Below, in pieces: positions 56,300-64,000 of a stretch of DNA of 64,000 nucleotides. The notes under the pieces are model-generated. The model was given only the letters and a program-made list of their open reading frames with translations, was not told where the DNA came from and searched no databases. The position numbers and the translations under genes were made by a program. The stretch spans positions 1 through 64,000 of the forward strand of contig NZ_JAKSYI010000112.1 of NCBI RefSeq assembly GCF_022829285.1, read 5' to 3'. The first letter of the stretch is position 1, and the number at the start of each line of letters is the position of its first letter. This DNA comes from Methylobacterium sp. J-078. GTDB lineage: Bacteria > Pseudomonadota > Alphaproteobacteria > Rhizobiales > Beijerinckiaceae.

Positions 56300-57046
56300 T
56301 CAGCCCTGGAGCTTCTCCATCAGGGCGTCCGAGAGCGCGAAGTTGACGAAGACGTTCTGGACGTCGTCCTGGTCCTCGATCACCTCGACGAGGCGGATCA
56401 GCTTCTCGCCGGTCTCGTCGTCGACCTCGATGGTGTTCTGGGCCTTCCAGACCAGGGCGGTGCGGCGCGGTTCGCCGAAGCGGGCCTCCAGGGCCTTCGA
56501 GACCTCGCCGTAGGCCTCCTGCGCGCAGGTGACCTCGTGGCCGTTCTCGTCCGAACGCACGTCGTCGGCGCCGGCCTCGATGGCGGCCTCCAGCATGGTG
56601 TCGGCATCCGCCACCTTCGCGTCGAACGCCACCACGCCGACATGGTCGAACATGAAGGAGACCGCACCGGTCTCGGCGAGGCTGCCGCCGGACTTGGTGA
56701 AGGCCGAGCGCACGTCGGAGGCCGTGCGGTTGCGGTTGTCGGTCTGGGCCTCGACGATCAGGGCAGCGCCCCCGGGGCCGTAGCCCTCGTAGCGGATCTC
56801 GTCGTAGCTCTCCGCGTCGGCGCCCGAGGCCTTCTTGATCGCGCGCTCGATGTTGTCCTTGGGCACGTTCTCGGCACGGGCCGCGATGATGGCGGCGCGC
56901 AGGCGGGCGTTCATCGCCGGGTCGGGCAGGCCGAGCTTGGCCGCGACCGTGATCTCGCGGGCGAGCTTGCCGAACAGCTTCGAGCGGACCGCATCGACGC
57001 GGCCCTTGCGGTGCATGATGTTCTTGAACTGGGAATGGCCGGCCAT
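56300..57046 (-). CDS. yebC: YebC/PmpR family DNA-binding/translation factor
   Basis: This 248-residue protein begins [32 protein letters not shown], the diagnostic YebC start. It carries [33 protein letters not shown] and [31 protein letters not shown]. YebC was long described as a transcriptional regulator; members are now also linked to ribosome stalling relief at proline stretches. It is the promoter-proximal gene of the yebC-ruvC-ruvAB series. Start ATG at 57046. Confidence 0.95.
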   Translation of the reverse strand: MAGHSQFKNIMHRKGRVDAVRSKLFGKLAREITVAAKLGLPDPAMNARLRAAIIAARAENVPKDNIERAIKKASGADAESYDEIRYEGYGPGGAALIVEAQTDNRNRTASDVRSAFTKSGGSLAETGAVSFMFDHVGVVAFDAKVADADTMLEAAIEAGADDVRSDENGHEVTCAQEAYGEVSKALEARFGEPRRTALVWKAQNTIEVDDETGEKLIRLVEVIEDQDDVQNVFVNFALSDALMEKLQG

Positions 57047-57228
57047 GACGTGACCTTGAAGGTAGGAACGAGGCCGGATCGCTGGACCGCACCGGGCGGG
57101 GCGGCCACGATTCCGGACGAAAGGGGTTGGCCGGCTTATAGGCCGCGCCCTGCGCCGATGACAACGCTGCGCCGCAGCGTGCCGTGCCCCGGGTGGCCTT
57201 CGGGCGCGGGGACGCTATCCTTCAAGCG

Positions 57229-57441
57229 ATGACGCATCAGGCCATCGACCGGCGACGCACCGAGGTTCCTCTCCAGGAGGCCGGAATCCGTGGCCGCCGC
57301 ACGGCGGTCGCGGCCCCGCCGCGCTGGCTGAGGCTGGGGCTCGCCGGCGTACTCGGAGCGGTGGCGGGCGCGGTGCTGTTTCCGACCCGCGCGGAGGGCG
57401 CGCCGCCCGACCGGGCGGGGAAGCGGCGCCCTGGCGCCTGA
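57229..57441 (+). CDS. Small membrane-spanning hypothetical protein
   Basis: This 70-residue frame from ATG at 57229 is basic at the start (MTHQAIDRRRTEVP), has one hydrophobic stretch (LRLGLAGVLGAVAGAVLF) and a Pro/Arg tail. It lies between yebC and the cbbY-type gene on the opposite strand. No ribosome site stands out and no family is recognised. Coding status is uncertain. Confidence 0.3.
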   Translation: MTHQAIDRRRTEVPLQEAGIRGRRTAVAAPPRWLRLGLAGVLGAVAGAVLFPTRAEGAPPDRAGKRRPGA

Positions 57442-57450
57442 CCGGCCGGT

Positions 57451-58203
57451 TCAGGCGGTGATGCGCGCGTGCCAGTCGCGCAGGGCGTCGAGGGTGACGA
57501 TGCCGTCCGGCCAGACATGCCCGGACAGGTGGCGGTGCGGCGCGCCGGGTTCGCCGAGATCGGAGATTGCCGAGAACGCCCCGTCGAGGCGGTGGCTCTC
57601 GGTGTAGCGGCTGCGGGTGGCGATGACCGGCAGCCCCGCATCGAGGGCGGAGCGGATGCCGGCGGCGGAATCCTCGAAGGCCACGGCCTCGGAAGGCAAG
57701 ACCCCGAGGCGCTCGAGCGCGAGATCGAACACGTCGGGGGCGGGCTTCTTGCGTGCCGCCTCGTCGCCGCAGGCGATGACGTCGAAGGGGGTGTCGCCGG
57801 CGGGAAAGTTGATCCGCAGCAGGGTGTCGACGTTGGGGCGGCTCGTCGTGCTGGCCACCGCGAGCTTGAGCCCGGCCGCCCGCGCTTCCGCGATCAGCCG
57901 GCCCACCCCGGGCCGCAGGGCGAGGCTGCCGCCCTCCACGAGATCGCCGTAGCGGCGGGTCTTGCGATCGTGGATCTCGCCCATGCGCGGGCGCAGGGCC
58001 TCGAATTCGTCGGCATGCTCGGTCTCGACGTAGTGGCGCAGGCGCTCCTTGCCGCCCATCACGGTCAGGAGGTCGGCGTAGCGGGCCGGCGACCACGACC
58101 AGGGCAGACCCAGATCCGCGAAGGCGCCGTTGAAGGCCTGCCGGTGCAGGTCCTCGGTCTCGGCCAGCGTCCCGTCGACATCGAAGATCAGCGCCCTCAG
58201 CAT
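57451..58203 (-). CDS. cbbY: HAD-family hydrolase, CbbY-type
   Basis: This 250-residue haloacid-dehalogenase-like phosphatase has motif [19 protein letters not shown], a helical cap (about 18-85), motif II VASTTSR, motif [11 protein letters not shown] and motif [17 protein letters not shown]. CbbY enzymes dephosphorylate xylulose-1,5-bisphosphate, a misfire product that inhibits RuBisCO. Here it sits at the end of fbp-prk-rpe-cbbY, overlapping rpe by 7 bases. No RuBisCO is in the window, so a general phosphosugar phosphatase role is equally possible. Confidence 0.88.
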   Translation of the reverse strand: MLRALIFDVDGTLAETEDLHRQAFNGAFADLGLPWSWSPARYADLLTVMGGKERLRHYVETEHADEFEALRPRMGEIHDRKTRRYGDLVEGGSLALRPGVGRLIAEARAAGLKLAVASTTSRPNVDTLLRINFPAGDTPFDVIACGDEAARKKPAPDVFDLALERLGVLPSEAVAFEDSAAGIRSALDAGLPVIATRSRYTESHRLDGAFSAISDLGEPGAPHRHLSGHVWPDGIVTLDALRDWHARITA

Positions 58204-58883
58204 GAGAGGGGGCCGCCTCCGACCTCCGCCGCGCTCGCCCGGATCGCCGCGATCCGCTCCGCGTAGCCCGCCGGGCCACCCTTGAACACGGCGTTGCCGG
58301 CCACGAAGGCGTTGGCCCCGGCCCGGGCGGCCTCCGCCACGGTCTCGGGCCCGATGCCACCATCGACCTCGATGTCGATGTCCCGCCCGGCACTCATCGC
58401 CCGGATCCGCCGGATGGTCTCCAGTGTCGACGGGATGAAGCTCTGGCCTCCGAAGCCGGGATTGACCGTCATCACCAGGACGAGGTCGACCATGTCGAGG
58501 AGCGGCTCGATGGCGCTCGCCGGCGTGCCGGGGTTGAGGGCGATGCCGGCGCGCTTGCCGAGATCCCGGATCGCCTGGAGCGACCGGTGGATGTGCGGTC
58601 CGGCCTCCACGTGGACCGAGATCGCGTCGGCGCCGGCCTCCGCGAAGGCGGCGAGGTAGGGATCGGCCGGCGCGATCATCAGGTGCACGTCGAAGGGCTT
58701 GGCCGAGTGCGGCCGCAGGGCCTTGATCACGGCCGGGCCGAAGGTGAGGTTCGGCACGAAGTGCCCGTCCATCACGTCGAGGTGGATCCAGTCGGCCCCG
58801 GCGTCGGACACCGCGCGCACCTCCTCGCCGAGCTTGGCGAAGTCCGCCGAGAGGATCGAGGGCGAGATGATCGGGCCGTTCAT
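58197..58883 (-). CDS. rpe: Ribulose-phosphate 3-epimerase
   Basis: This 228-residue TIM-barrel epimerase interconverts ribulose-5-phosphate and xylulose-5-phosphate. Hallmarks are [35 protein letters not shown] with metal-binding His and Asp, [16 protein letters not shown] and [11 protein letters not shown]. It is part of the fbp-prk-rpe-cbbY cluster, 31 bases after prk. Start ATG at 58883. Confidence 0.96.
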   Translation of the reverse strand: MNGPIISPSILSADFAKLGEEVRAVSDAGADWIHLDVMDGHFVPNLTFGPAVIKALRPHSAKPFDVHLMIAPADPYLAAFAEAGADAISVHVEAGPHIHRSLQAIRDLGKRAGIALNPGTPASAIEPLLDMVDLVLVMTVNPGFGGQSFIPSTLETIRRIRAMSAGRDIDIEVDGGIGPETVAEAARAGANAFVAGNAVFKGGPAGYAERIAAIRASAAEVGGGPLSC

Positions 58884-58914
58884 GGTGAAGTCCTCTGGGG
58901 CATCGGGGCCGCAC

Positions 58915-59775
58915 TCAGGCCATGCGGCGCTTGCGCTCGACGAGTTGCATGATGATCGGGGTCAGGATGAGCTGCATGGCAAGGTCGAGCTTGCCGCCCG
59001 GGATGACGATGGAATTGGCACGGCTCATGAACGAGCCCTGGATCATGGAAATCAGGTAGGAGAAGTCGATCCCCTTCGGGTCCTTGAAGCGGATCACCAC
59101 CATCGATTCGTCGGCGGTGGGAATCCAGCGGGCGATGAAGGGGTTGGAGGTGTCCACCGTCGGCACCCGCTGGAAGTTGATGTCCGTCCAGGTGAATTGC
59201 GGGCAGATGGTCTGCACGTAGTCGGGCATCCGCCGCAGGATCACGTCGGTGACCGCCTCGGTGGAGTAGCCCCGGAACGAGCGGTCCCGGTGCAGCTTCT
59301 GAATCCATTCGAGGTTGATCACCGGCACCACGCCGATCTTCAGGTCGGCGTAGCGGGCCATGTCGACGTTGTCGTCGACGACGCAGCCGTGCAGGCCCTC
59401 GTAGAACAGCAGATCGGAGCCCGGCGGAAACTCCTCCCATTCGGTGAAGCTGCCGGGCTCGGTGCCGTAATGGGCCGCGTCCGCCGCGTCGTGCACGTAG
59501 TGGCGCGTGCGCCCCCGGCCGGATTCCGCATAGGTCCGGAACACCTCCTCCAGTTCGGGCAGGAGGTTGGCGCGCGGCGCGAAGTGGCTGAGGTTCGGCT
59601 CCTCCAGCATCTTCCGCCGCATGGTGTCGCGGTCGTAGGCGTGAAACGCGTCACCCTCGATGTAGACCGCGCTCACGTCCTCCCGGCGGAAGATCTGCTC
59701 GAAGGTGTTGCGGACCGAGGTGGTCCCGGCCCCCGAGGAGCCGGTGACCGAGATGATGGGGTGACGCGCCGACAT
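58915..59775 (-). CDS. prk: Phosphoribulokinase
   Basis: This 286-residue class I proteobacterial phosphoribulokinase has the P-loop GSSGAGTT (12-19) and [16 protein letters not shown]. The segments [43 protein letters not shown] and [14 protein letters not shown] follow. It phosphorylates ribulose-5-phosphate to RuBP. It lies downstream of fbp by 26 bases. No cbbLS gene is seen here; in Methylobacterium extorquens this enzyme has been reported to supply RuBP as a regulatory signal for a CbbR-like activator, and the divergent LysR gene next to fbp fits such a role. Confidence 0.95.
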   Translation of the reverse strand: MSARHPIISVTGSSGAGTTSVRNTFEQIFRREDVSAVYIEGDAFHAYDRDTMRRKMLEEPNLSHFAPRANLLPELEEVFRTYAESGRGRTRHYVHDAADAAHYGTEPGSFTEWEEFPPGSDLLFYEGLHGCVVDDNVDMARYADLKIGVVPVINLEWIQKLHRDRSFRGYSTEAVTDVILRRMPDYVQTICPQFTWTDINFQRVPTVDTSNPFIARWIPTADESMVVIRFKDPKGIDFSYLISMIQGSFMSRANSIVIPGGKLDLAMQLILTPIIMQLVERKRRMA

Positions 59776-59801
59776 TCTGGGTGCGTGCCGTTGTGAGCGA
59801 A

Positions 59802-60863
59802 CTAGCTGCGCATCAGGCCGCGCTGCCCGAACAGGGGCGAGCGGCCGGCGGCGGCGTTGCGGCCGTCGTAATACTTGGCGACGCAGGCGACTTCGTCGAG
59901 GGACCCGAAGATCAGCGGCACGCGCTCGTGGATGCCGGTGGCGCCGATGTCGAGGATGCGGCGCTCGCCGTCGATGGCGGCCGCACCCGCCTGCTCCATC
60001 AGCATGGCGATGGGGGCGGCCTCGTAGAGGAGGCGCAGGCGCCCCTGCGCGTAGCCCTTCCGGTTGTCGCCGGGATAGAGGAACACGCCCCCGCGCAGGA
60101 GCACCCGCTGGGCATCCGCCACCAGGGAGCCGAGCCAGCGCATGTTGAAGTCCTTGTCCAGCGGGCCCTCCGAGCCGCGCAGGCAATCCTCGATATAGGC
60201 CTTGACCGGGCCGTCCCAGTTGCGGGCGTTCGAGGCGTTGATCGCGTATTCCTTGGCCGAGGCCACCACCTCCAGGCGCGGATGCGTGAGGCGGAAGGTC
60301 CGCGTCTCCCGGTCCAGGGTGTAGATCTGCGTGCCGTGGCCGAGGGTGACCACGAGGGAGGTCGCCGGGCCGTAGGTGACGAAGCCGGCGGCGATCTGCT
60401 CGGAGCCCGGCGTGGTGAAGGAGGCGATCGAATCCGCCTCGCCGGCCACCACCGGGCGGATGCCGAAGATCGACCCCACCGCCATGTTGACGCCGATGTT
60501 GGAGGAGCCGTCCAGCGGGTCGATCGCCACCGCCAGCGGCGCGCTCGCGTTGAGCTGCATCATGCCCTCGGCTTCCTCGGAGGCGACGACCGCCACGGGC
60601 GCACCGCGCAGGGCCTGCGTGAAGCGCTCGTGGGCCAGCACGTCGAGGGCCTTCTGGACGTCGCCGTCGCTGTTGTTCCCGCCCGTGGCGGCGAGGTCGG
60701 CGCCCCCGAGCATGCCCCGGCCGATCACCTCGCTGACGTCGACGGCGGCCTCCGCGCAGGCCGCGATCACGGCCGCGGCGTCGGCGAGCCGCGCATCGGC
60801 GGCGACCGTCCGCGCGAGGCAATCCGCGAGGGTGGACCCGAATTCCAGAGACACCGTCGACAT
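59802..60863 (-). CDS. fbp: Fructose-1,6-bisphosphatase, class I
   Basis: This 353-residue class I FBPase has the metal and substrate motifs [41 protein letters not shown] and [33 protein letters not shown]-like C-terminal region. It hydrolyses fructose-1,6-bisphosphate to fructose-6-phosphate for gluconeogenesis and the Calvin cycle. It is the first gene of the cluster, with start ATG at 60863, divergent from the LysR gene at 61092. Confidence 0.95.
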   Translation of the reverse strand: [353 protein letters not shown]

Positions 60864-61091
60864 GAACGTCCGTCCTTCTTCCATTCCAGGCCGGGCGATC
60901 CCGACCACGACCTGCCGACCCGCCGTGCCTCCCCACGGCAGGGGAAGCCGATCACGCGTGAGCCCCTTGGCACGGGAGCGCCCTTCGACACCAGGGCCGC
61001 CGGCCTCTCCGAGGCCCGATCGCCCACACCGTATCACCGAAAGAATTCTGAAAAAACTTGCGAGCCATTCCAAAAAAACTAGAACCGGATC
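60864..61091. promoter_or_regulatory. Divergent promoter region between fbp and the LysR gene
   Basis: These 228 bases lie between divergent genes. The stretch 61040-61085 has A-tracts (TCTGAAAAAACTTGC and CATTCCAAAAAAACTAG) standing out against the GC-rich surroundings. LysR proteins such as CbbR bind T-N11-A sequences in such spaces. A defined operator cannot be proven by eye. Confidence 0.5.
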
Positions 61092-62048
61092 ATGCGCAAC
61101 CTGTCTCTCAAACAGCTCCAGGCCGTCGCCGCGGTCGCCCGTCTCGGCACCATGACGCGGGCCGCGCAGGAGCTCAACGTGACCTCGGCCGCCCTCTACG
61201 CGCGCATCCGCCAGTTGGAGGAGGAGGCGGGCCTGATGCTGTTCGACCGCACCCCCACGGGCCTGAAGCCCACGGATGCGGGCCGCGAGATGCTCTGGGC
61301 GATCAACAGCATCAACACGGTGCTGGAAACCTGCGCCGATCGGCTCGAAACCCTGAAGGGCGGCAGCGGGGGGCGCGTGGCGATGGGCGTGGTCTCGACG
61401 GCGAAGTACTTCGCGCCCGGCGTGATCGCCGGCTTCGTCGGGCTGCACCCCGCGGTGGAGATCAACCTCACGGTGGGAAACCGCGGCAACATGGTCGAGG
61501 CGCTGCGCAACTACGAGATCGACTTCGCCATCATGGGCCGGCCGCCCCGCGACTTCGCCATCGAGGCGGAAATCTTCGGTCCTCACCCGATCGTCATCAT
61601 CGCGGCCCCGAGCCACCCGTACGCCGGCCGGACCGGACTGAGCCGAGCGGACCTCGCCCAGGAATCCTTCCTGGTGCGCGAGGAGGGCTCCGGCACCCGG
61701 ACGGTGTTCGAGGAGTTCATGGCCGGGATCATGATCAAGCGGGCGCGGCTCGGGATCGATTCCGGCTCGAACGAGACCATCAAGCAGGCGGTCATGGCCG
61801 GCCTCGGCATCGCGCTCATCTCGGCCCACACGGTGGCGGCGGAACTCGAGAGCGGTCGCCTCATCGTCCTCGACGTCCAGGGCCTGCCGATCCGGCGCGA
61901 CTGGTACGCCGTCCGGCGCGCCGACAAGGTGCTCGGGCCGGCCGCGGCCGCGTTCTGGGACTACGTCTCCAAGGATGGCGGACGCTGGCTGCCGCAGATG
62001 CGGCTCTCGCCGAACCCGTCCCCCGTGACGGCGGAGTTCGAGGCATGA
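61092..62048 (+). CDS. cbbR: LysR-family regulator, CbbR-type
   Basis: This 318-residue LysR protein has an N-terminal winged helix-turn-helix (MRNLSLKQLQAVAAVARLGTMTRAAQELNVTSAALYARIRQLEEE). The periplasmic-binding-like effector domain (about 90-300) contains GVVSTAKYFAPGVIAGF and LAQESFLVREEGSGTRTVFEEF, close to CbbR sequences. CbbR activates the cbb operon in response to metabolites such as RuBP. It is divergent from fbp. Its TGA stop overlaps the ATG of the next gene in an ATGA arrangement. In methylotrophs related proteins include QscR, a serine-cycle regulator; which one this is cannot be told from the sequence. Confidence 0.88.
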   Translation: MRNLSLKQLQAVAAVARLGTMTRAAQELNVTSAALYARIRQLEEEAGLMLFDRTPTGLKPTDAGREMLWAINSINTVLETCADRLETLKGGSGGRVAMGVVSTAKYFAPGVIAGFVGLHPAVEINLTVGNRGNMVEALRNYEIDFAIMGRPPRDFAIEAEIFGPHPIVIIAAPSHPYAGRTGLSRADLAQESFLVREEGSGTRTVFEEFMAGIMIKRARLGIDSGSNETIKQAVMAGLGIALISAHTVAAELESGRLIVLDVQGLPIRRDWYAVRRADKVLGPAAAAFWDYVSKDGGRWLPQMRLSPNPSPVTAEFEA

Positions 62049-63286
62049 GCGACGCCGGCATCGTCATCGTGGGGGCCGGCCAGGCCGGCTTCCAGGCCGC
62101 AGCGTCCCTGCGCGAGGCGGGCCATGTCGGATCTCTCACCCTGGTGGGCGACGAGGGCTTGCCCTATCAGCGCCCGCCCCTGTCGAAGGCCTATCTGGCG
62201 GGCAAGACCGATGCGGCCGGCCTGTCCCTGCGCCCGGCCTCCTACTTCGCCGAGCACCGCATCGCCCATCGGGCGGAAGTCGCCGCGACCGGGATCGACC
62301 GCGCGGCGCGGCGCGTGGCGCTGAGCGACGGCGGCGACCTCGCCTACGACCACCTCGTGCTGGCCACGGGCGCCCGCAACCGGGTCCTGCCGGTACCGGG
62401 GGCCGATCTTGCCGGCGTGCACCAGTTGCGCTCGCTCGCCGATGCGGATGCCATCAAGGCCGACCTCGCCGCAGCCCGGTCCGTCGCCATCGTGGGGGCC
62501 GGGTTCATCGGGCTCGAATTCGCCGGGATCTGCGCCGGGCGCGGCCCCGCCGTGACGGTGATCGAGGCCGCCTGCCGGCCGATGGCCCGGGCCGTCTCGG
62601 CACGGACCGCCGACTTCTTCACCGCCGCGCACGAGCGGGCGGGCACGCGTTTCCTGTTCGGCGCGGGCGTGGCGGGTCTTGAGGGCGCGGACGGCGGGGT
62701 CGCTGCGGTCCGGCTCGCGGACGGAACGCGGGTCGCCGCCGACCTCGTCCTCGTCGGCATCGGCGTGGTGGCGAACCAGGAACTGGCCGAGGCGGCCGGC
62801 CTGACGGTCGGCGACGGCATTCATACGGACGCGTTCCTCACCACCTCCGACCCGGCCATCTCGGCCATCGGCGACTGCGCGCGCGTGCCGAACCGGTTCG
62901 CGCAAGGGGAGCCCGTCCGCATCGAGTCGGTGCAGAACGCCGTCGACCAGGGCCGCTGCCTCGCCGCGCGGCTGACCGGGCGCCCGGCCGCCTACGCGGC
63001 GGTCCCGTGGTTCTGGAGCGACCAGGGCCCGCACAAGCTCCAGATCGCCGGCCTGACACGCCCGGACGATGCCAGCGTCGTGCGCCCGTCAGAGACCGGG
63101 CTCACCGTGTTCCGCTTTCGCGACGGAGCCTTGAGCGGCGTCGAGACGGTGGACCGCCCCGCCGATCACATGGCGGCCCGGCGCATCCTCGATGCCGGTC
63201 TCGGCTTGACGCTCGAGGCGGCGGCGGACCCCGCCCACGACCTTAGGGCGCTTGCCAAGTCCGTCCCGAGCGGGGTCCGTGCTTAG
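62045..63286 (+). CDS. NAD(P)/FAD-dependent oxidoreductase (ferredoxin/rubredoxin reductase-like)
   Basis: This 413-residue flavoprotein has the FAD dinucleotide motif IVGAGQAGFQAAASLREAG, the ATGARNR hinge, the NAD(P) motif VAIVGAGFIGLEFAG, the second FAD motif AIGDCARVPN and the C-terminal interface PWFWSDQGPHKLQIAG. This is the rhodocoxin/putidaredoxin-reductase type, which passes electrons from NADH to a small iron-sulfur partner; no ferredoxin gene lies in the window. It begins 4 bases inside the LysR gene end (ATGA), so it is translated with the regulator. Its 3' end overlaps the XRE gene. Confidence 0.9.
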   Translation: MSDAGIVIVGAGQAGFQAAASLREAGHVGSLTLVGDEGLPYQRPPLSKAYLAGKTDAAGLSLRPASYFAEHRIAHRAEVAATGIDRAARRVALSDGGDLAYDHLVLATGARNRVLPVPGADLAGVHQLRSLADADAIKADLAAARSVAIVGAGFIGLEFAGICAGRGPAVTVIEAACRPMARAVSARTADFFTAAHERAGTRFLFGAGVAGLEGADGGVAAVRLADGTRVAADLVLVGIGVVANQELAEAAGLTVGDGIHTDAFLTTSDPAISAIGDCARVPNRFAQGEPVRIESVQNAVDQGRCLAARLTGRPAAYAAVPWFWSDQGPHKLQIAGLTRPDDASVVRPSETGLTVFRFRDGALSGVETVDRPADHMAARRILDAGLGLTLEAAADPAHDLRALAKSVPSGVRA

Positions 63287-63621
63287 CGGTCGTTCTCGGT
63301 GTTGAGGTCGCCGAGCCGGGTGCCCTCGCCCTGGCCCTGGCGGCTGAGGCGCACGCCGGATTCGCCGCCGGCGTCGCTGAAGACGACGCCGTTTGCCATC
63401 AGCGTGCTGCGCAGAACCTCGATCTGGCCCGAGCCCGGCACGCTGCCGCCGGATTCGAAATCCCGCACGAAGGCCTCGCCGAGGCCGAGCCGGCCGGCGA
63501 GATCCGCCTCGGACCAGTTCAGCAGGGCCCGCGCCGCCCGCGACTGCGCCGGGCTGATGGTGTTCGGCCCCAGGCCATCCGGCTGCAGGCCGCTCGCGGC
63601 TGCCTCGTCCGATCCCGCCAC
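63283..63621 (-). CDS. XRE-type helix-turn-helix protein
   Basis: I choose GTG at 63621 because AGGAG lies seven bases upstream; the frame continues further but has no better start. The 112-residue protein has a disordered N-terminus. A helix-turn-helix of the XRE type follows (about 26-60: SRAARALLNWSEADLAGRLGLGEAFVRDFESGG) and then an Ile/Leu helix (IEVLRSTLMANGVVFSD). The GVVFSD element is common in short alphaproteobacterial XRE regulators. Its TAA stop overlaps the stop of the convergent oxidoreductase gene. Target unknown. Confidence 0.8.
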   Translation of the reverse strand: MAGSDEAAASGLQPDGLGPNTISPAQSRAARALLNWSEADLAGRLGLGEAFVRDFESGGSVPGSGQIEVLRSTLMANGVVFSDAGGESGVRLSRQGQGEGTRLGDLNTENDR

Positions 63622-63933
63622 CCTGATTCTCCTCGCAACCGTTCCGTCGATACGGGCGGACAACGGCAGGCGAAGGCGATCGTTCACAAAAACCCGCCTC
63701 GGAACGCGCTTTGCGGGGGATCGGCCACCGCACGGCGTAAATCCGGCCTCACGGCGTCTTGACCATATTTGTGCTGGAATCTTATCCGAAGGGGCGCAAC
63801 GGACACCCCGAGGATGAGTTTCGCGCGCGTGAGCGCCGGCGGCCCTTCGGATCGGGGAGACCACGATCGCGGCGCTCGACGCGGCGCGACGCTGAGGTTT
63901 GCACGGACCGGACCTGAGGAGGGGAGCCAGACG
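63622..63933. other. Intergenic region upstream of the last gene
   Basis: These 312 bases contain the divergent promoters of the XRE gene and the final secreted-protein gene. A longer XRE start is possible (for example GTG at 63687). A GAGGAGGGGAG ribosome site is placed 7-17 bases before the ATG at 63934. Nothing else stands out. Confidence 0.45.
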
Positions 63934-64000
63934 ATGAGAGCGATCCAGATCGCCGTGGTGGCCGGCGCCATCGCGGCCGGAGCGATGAGCACGGCAGCGA
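63934..64000 (+). CDS. Secreted protein, N-terminal fragment (cut by window edge)
   Basis: The frame starts at ATG 63934 after a strong GAGGAGGGG ribosome site and reads MRAIQIAVVAGAIAAGAMST before leaving the window. This is a typical signal peptide start. The product cannot be identified from 22 residues. Confidence 0.5.
   Translation, partial: MRAIQIAVVAGAIAAGAMSTAA

Overview
The window is a GC-rich chromosomal segment of an alphaproteobacterium of the order Rhizobiales (Hyphomicrobiales). The best fit is Methylobacterium or Methylorubrum. That placement is an inference from four things: a 14-gene nuo operon followed by birA, rnj and a methylmalonyl-CoA epimerase start; flaF and flbT; the yebC-ruvC-ruvA-ruvB-ybgC-tolQRAB backbone; and a prk-fbp-rpe-cbbY cluster beside a CbbR-type regulator with no RuBisCO gene in view. 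I see no rRNA, tRNA, CRISPR array, insertion sequence or prophage, so this is mainly core chromosome with small accessory insertions.

Layout. Positions 1-18237 (minus strand) hold the complete respiratory complex I operon nuoA to nuoN, continuing into birA, rnj (RNase J) and the first codons of a methylmalonyl-CoA epimerase. Positions 18662-22288 (plus) hold a family 4 glycosyltransferase and a bacterial glycogen-debranching-type glucosidase. Positions 22486-26187 hold infC (apparently with an AUU start), a second family 4 glycosyltransferase, an alpha/beta hydrolase, a DUF1150 protein and a small heat shock protein. Positions 26647-30255 (plus) hold a secreted protein, exbB, exbD, tonB and a metallophosphoesterase. 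Positions 30414-32987 hold small secreted or membrane proteins, convergent flaF and flbT, and a FlaG-like gene. Positions 33179-35808 (minus) are modABC for molybdate uptake. Positions 36232-43262 (plus) hold prmA, an aminopeptidase P, a DsbD-like disulfide reductase with a redoxin, and an MFS exporter. Positions 44038-48103 (minus) are tolQRAB without an adjacent pal. Positions 48530-57046 hold a soluble PAS chemoreceptor and then ybgC, ruvB, ruvA, ruvC and yebC, separated by inserted genes (Uma2 nuclease, bfr-bfd, yceI, a membrane protein). Positions 57451-60863 (minus) are fbp-prk-rpe-cbbY, with a divergent LysR gene and an overlapping FAD oxidoreductase at 61092-63286. An XRE-like protein and a truncated secreted protein close the window.

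How the genes work together. The nuo operon encodes a whole NADH:quinone oxidoreductase. exbBD-tonB and tolQRA are two parallel proton-driven envelope machines. bfd and bfr form an iron release and storage pair. The dsbD-like protein and redoxin form a periplasmic thiol-redox unit. fbp, prk and rpe make and use sugar phosphates of the Calvin cycle; in methylotrophic relatives phosphoribulokinase makes RuBP as a signal for a CbbR-type regulator, and this layout fits that idea.

The points most worth checking are: a palindromic intergenic-type repeat inserted in frame inside birA; the AUU start of infC; a perfect CtrA box ahead of the soluble chemoreceptor; the histidine-rich insertion in NuoL; the cbbR-oxidoreductase coupling; and interleaved inverted repeats at 43272-43320.
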